The notes beneath the pieces were generated by a model. The model was not told the DNA's origin. It saw only the letters and a program-made list of their open reading frames with translations, and searched no databases. 64,000 bases of DNA from Arthrobacter sp. Bi83 (GTDB lineage Bacteria > Actinomycetota > Actinomycetes > Actinomycetales > Micrococcaceae). The stretch spans positions 62,001-126,000 of the forward strand of contig NZ_CAKKLY010000004.1 in NCBI RefSeq assembly GCF_918698095.1. The letters are read 5' to 3'. The position numbers were made by a program, and so were the translations under genes. Positions within the stretch are counted from its first letter, which is position 1. Each line of letters starts with the position of its first letter. Shown here one piece after another: positions 61,729-64,000 of the stretch.

Positions 61729-62640
61729 ATGAGTGTTCAGCAGGAAACCAACTCGGGAGGGGCCACGCTGGGGCGGGTGGTGCTTCCCACGGAGCTGGGT
61801 GCCTGCACGGTGCGTGTCCAGAAAGGCACCGTAGGCCGGTCTCCCGACTCCGGCACACCGGATGTCTACCTTCACGGCGCCGCGGGAACCTGGACTACCT
61901 TCCAGACGCTGCTTTCCGGGGTGCCGGCCCACGACCGAGTGCTGATTGACCTGCCCGGCTGGGGTGAATCCACCACGGATGCCCGGCTGGAACATTTCAG
62001 CATCGACGCGATGGCACGGGCCGTCACTGGTGTACTGCTCTCGCTCGGCTACCGGCGGTGGAACCTGGTGGGCCACTCCATGGGGGGCTTCCTGGCATTG
62101 CACATTGCCGCCGCGTGGCCGGAGCGGACCGCCAGCGTAGCCGCCATTTCGGCCACCACATTCGGCGTGTCCGAGGCGACCAGGCAGCCACTGCGCCGGC
62201 TGTTCAGGTTCCCGGCGTTCGTGGGGATGCTGCTCGTAATGCGCTCCATGGCGGCCCTCGGTCCCGCGGGGTCAGCGCTGATCCGAGCAATCGGGACCAC
62301 CCCTGTGATGGGACCGCTGATGTCCCCGTTCTTCGCAGAACCCGCAGTCATTTCCCCGAGTGAGGTCCGCAGGCTCGGCAATGACGCCCGGCCGGCCAGC
62401 TTCTCCGCTGCTGCCCGGGCGGCGTCGCACTACGATTTTGACCGGTGGCGCGGCATCCTCTGCCCGGTGCTGGCAATCCGCGGGGACAACGATGTGTTCA
62501 CGCCACCGTCGGACCTGATCCGGTTGGCTGGCATAGTCCCGCACGTCCAGATGGTGACGATCCCGCGCTGCGGCCACTTCGCCAACATCGAGCGGCCGGA
62601 GCAATTGCACGGGCTCCTCGATGACCTGCGGTGCCCGTGA
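61729..62640 (+). CDS. Alpha/beta hydrolase downstream of the biotin-operon P450
   Basis: A 303-residue alpha/beta hydrolase. The nucleophile Ser lies in VGHSMGGFLAL, the acid in RGDNDVFTPP, and the His in RCGHFANIERPEQ; a cap domain (about residues 150-220) precedes the acid. CAGAGG is 6 bases before ATG 61729; ATG 61723 is a close alternative. Only 80 bp separate it from the P450, so it may be part of the biotin unit, for example as a BioH-like pimeloyl-ACP methyl esterase, but it could be an unrelated esterase or peroxidase. Confidence 0.8.
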   Translation: MSVQQETNSGGATLGRVVLPTELGACTVRVQKGTVGRSPDSGTPDVYLHGAAGTWTTFQTLLSGVPAHDRVLIDLPGWGESTTDARLEHFSIDAMARAVTGVLLSLGYRRWNLVGHSMGGFLALHIAAAWPERTASVAAISATTFGVSEATRQPLRRLFRFPAFVGMLLVMRSMAALGPAGSALIRAIGTTPVMGPLMSPFFAEPAVISPSEVRRLGNDARPASFSAAARAASHYDFDRWRGILCPVLAIRGDNDVFTPPSDLIRLAGIVPHVQMVTIPRCGHFANIERPEQLHGLLDDLRCP

Positions 62641-62660
62641 AGTATCCACGGCGGTTGGCC

Positions 62661-62691
62661 AGTACGGTCTGGGTTGGGAAGTACGGTCTGG
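62661..62691 (+). repeat. 12-bp direct repeats upstream of helR
   Basis: AGTACGGTCTGG occurs at 62661-62672 and again at 62680-62691, 19 bases apart start to start, about two helical turns. The first copy is extended to CCAG-N6-CTGG. They lie 20-50 bases before the helR start and could be an activator site; the rifamycin-associated element usual for helR was not recognised. Confidence 0.55.
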
Positions 62692-62710
62692 CCGGAAAGG
62701 AGGTGATGAC

Positions 62711-64000
62711 GTGCCCTTGACCACCAGCGCGTTTAAACTTCCCGGCCACCTCACGCCCAAGGCCGACCCGGCGCGTCTCGCCGGCGACGAGCTGCACTTC
62801 GCGGCCATCGCGGAAAGCCTCGAGCAGTCGATCACCGATTTGTCCGACCGGCTCGACGCTACGCGCAGGGCACCCGGCCGCTTAGGCCAGGAGGCGCTGG
62901 AGAAGGATGTGGAGATCCGCAGGCTGACCGCCCGCCTGCGCGCCCTGCGTCGCTTCGGTTTGGACGTGTGCCTCGGACAGATGGTCCGCGCAGACAACTC
63001 CGAGCCGGTGTACGTCGGACGGCTTGGCCTCACGGACAGCGAGGGGCGCCGCCTGCTCATTGACTGGCGTTCCCCTGCGGCTGAGCCGTTCTTCGGGGCG
63101 ACCTACGCCAACCCGATGGGCCTGGCAAGCCGCCGCAGGTATCGGTGGACCCGCGGTCGGATTAGCGACTACTGGGACGAGGTGTTCACGTCGGACGCGT
63201 ACGAAGGGCACGCCGCCCTCGAGGACCTTTCTGCCTTTATCGCCAGTCTGGGCAGCAGCCGGTCTGCCCGGATGCAGGACGTGCTCGGCACCATCCAGGC
63301 CGACCAGGACGCAATCATCCGCGCGGGATCCCGCGGCGCTCTTGTCGTCGACGGCGGTCCAGGGACGGGGAAGACCGTTGTCGCACTGCACCGCTCCGCC
63401 TACCTCCTCTACTCCGACCCCCGCCTTGGTCACCGTGGTGCCCAGCAAAAGCAGTGTGCTGTTCATCGGCCCACATCAGCCATACCTGAACTACATCGCC
63501 GACGTCCTCCCCAGCCTCGGTGAGGAGGCGTGCAAACATGCACCCTGCGGAACCTCCTCCCCGAGGGAGCCACAGGAGCGATTGAGAGCGACCCGAACGT
63601 GGCCCTCCTGAAGTCGTCAGCGGCCATGGTGAAAGCGATCGAGCCCGCAATCAGGTTCTACGAACAGCCGCCCACCAATGGGATGGAGGTCGAGACGCCC
63701 TGGGCCGATATCTGGCTGAGCGCCGACGCCTGGGCCGAGGCGTTCGAGTCACCGAGCCTTGGCACTCCGCACAACGAGGCGCGGGACGAGGTCTGGGAGG
63801 AGCTGCTCACAATTCTCGTAGACAAGTTCGACGGCGATGACGTCCCGGAGGAGTTGCTCCACAGGGCGTTGGCGCGGAACGCGGAGTTGGTGGACGCGTT
63901 CGGCCGAGCGTGGCCGCTGCTCGATTACACCGACCTTGTCGGCGACCTTTGGACGGTGCCCGCCTACCTGCGCATGTGCGCCCCCTGGCTCAACCCTGAC
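62711..64000 (+). pseudogene. helR: RNA polymerase recycling ATPase HelR, frameshifted and running off the window
   Basis: The UvrD/Rep-like HelD-family ATPase that removes RNA polymerase (and can displace rifamycins). After AAAGGAGG and GTG 62711 come the N-terminal coiled coil (LHFAAIAESLEQSITDLSDRLDATRR) and Walker A GGPGTGKTVVAL (Lys221). A +1 shift between about 63432 and 63455 moves the frame to VLFIGPHQPYLNYIADVLPSLGEE, and a compensating shift near 63528 returns it. Without correction the ORF stops at 63521-63523. Downstream codons (VQTCTLRNLLPEG, then AYLRMCAPWL) stay open and conserved to the window end, so this is either a recent mutation or an assembly error. Confidence 0.8.

Noticed and set aside
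1..64000. CRISPR arrays, tRNA or rRNA genes, insertion sequences, riboswitches
   Set aside because: No regular repeat-spacer pattern, transposase, or recognisable RNA gene was seen by eye; a covariance-model search would be needed to exclude small RNAs.

Overview
The window is about 65% GC, densely packed with ATGA-overlapped operons, and reads as chromosome of a high-GC actinobacterium of the Micrococcaceae, most likely Arthrobacter or a close relative. This rests on the gene content: a bioB-bsaP-bioA-bioF-bioD operon with the actinobacterial auxiliary protein BsaP, an MctP/DUF3311 pair, HelR, DUF4193, amylosucrase, and a GGTTGAGCCTGTCGAAACC-type interspersed palindrome. Genus is inferred from the protein families, not from an rRNA or database match.

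Layout. 1-9026: end of an amylosucrase gene, an alpha/beta hydrolase, an EF-G-like GTPase, moaA, the helicase hrpB, a glycosyltransferase remnant and a VOC protein. 9276-18326: a LacI-led sugar-acid operon (2-hydroxyacid dehydrogenase, ManD-type mannonate dehydratase, fructuronate reductase, idonate/gulonate-type dehydrogenase, MHS transporter, KDPG aldolase, KDG kinase). Together these can take L-gulonate (or a related aldonate) to pyruvate and glyceraldehyde 3-phosphate. 18345-21449: a secreted protein, a 2H-phosphoesterase-like protein, a decayed hydrolase and small stress-type proteins. 21533-30270: a leftward polyol operon (binding protein, two permeases, polyol dehydrogenase, PfkB kinase, collapsed mannitol dehydrogenase, LacI regulator) with a divergent AraC regulator. 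30332-33709: a LacI regulator divergent from an oxidoreductase/isomerase pair, with a clear promoter, operator and terminator.

33780-43130 is a likely acquired metal-efflux block: a short coupled ORF, two tandem CusA/CzcA-type RND pumps with a miniature lipoprotein adaptor between them, a strong terminator, and a convergent Tat-exported multicopper oxidase. Copper is the most natural substrate, but no metal sensor is visible. 43446-55831 is mixed accessory sequence: LysE exporter, gamma-glutamyltransferase, MFS transporter, acyltransferase 3, VOC protein, PAS-ANTAR protein with hairpins in its leader, lytic transglycosylase, DUF4193 protein, methyltransferase, MctP/DUF3311 and an NmrA-like protein. 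55984-62640 is the biotin operon, extended by a cytochrome P450 that appears to lack the ExxR motif and by an alpha/beta hydrolase. The window ends in a frameshifted helR that runs off the right edge.

No rRNA, tRNA, CRISPR array, insertion sequence or replication origin was recognised by eye. Several genes carry frameshifts (glycosyltransferase, hydrolase, mannitol dehydrogenase, helR). The mannitol dehydrogenase and hydrolase are clearly decayed; the other two could be recent mutations or assembly errors.
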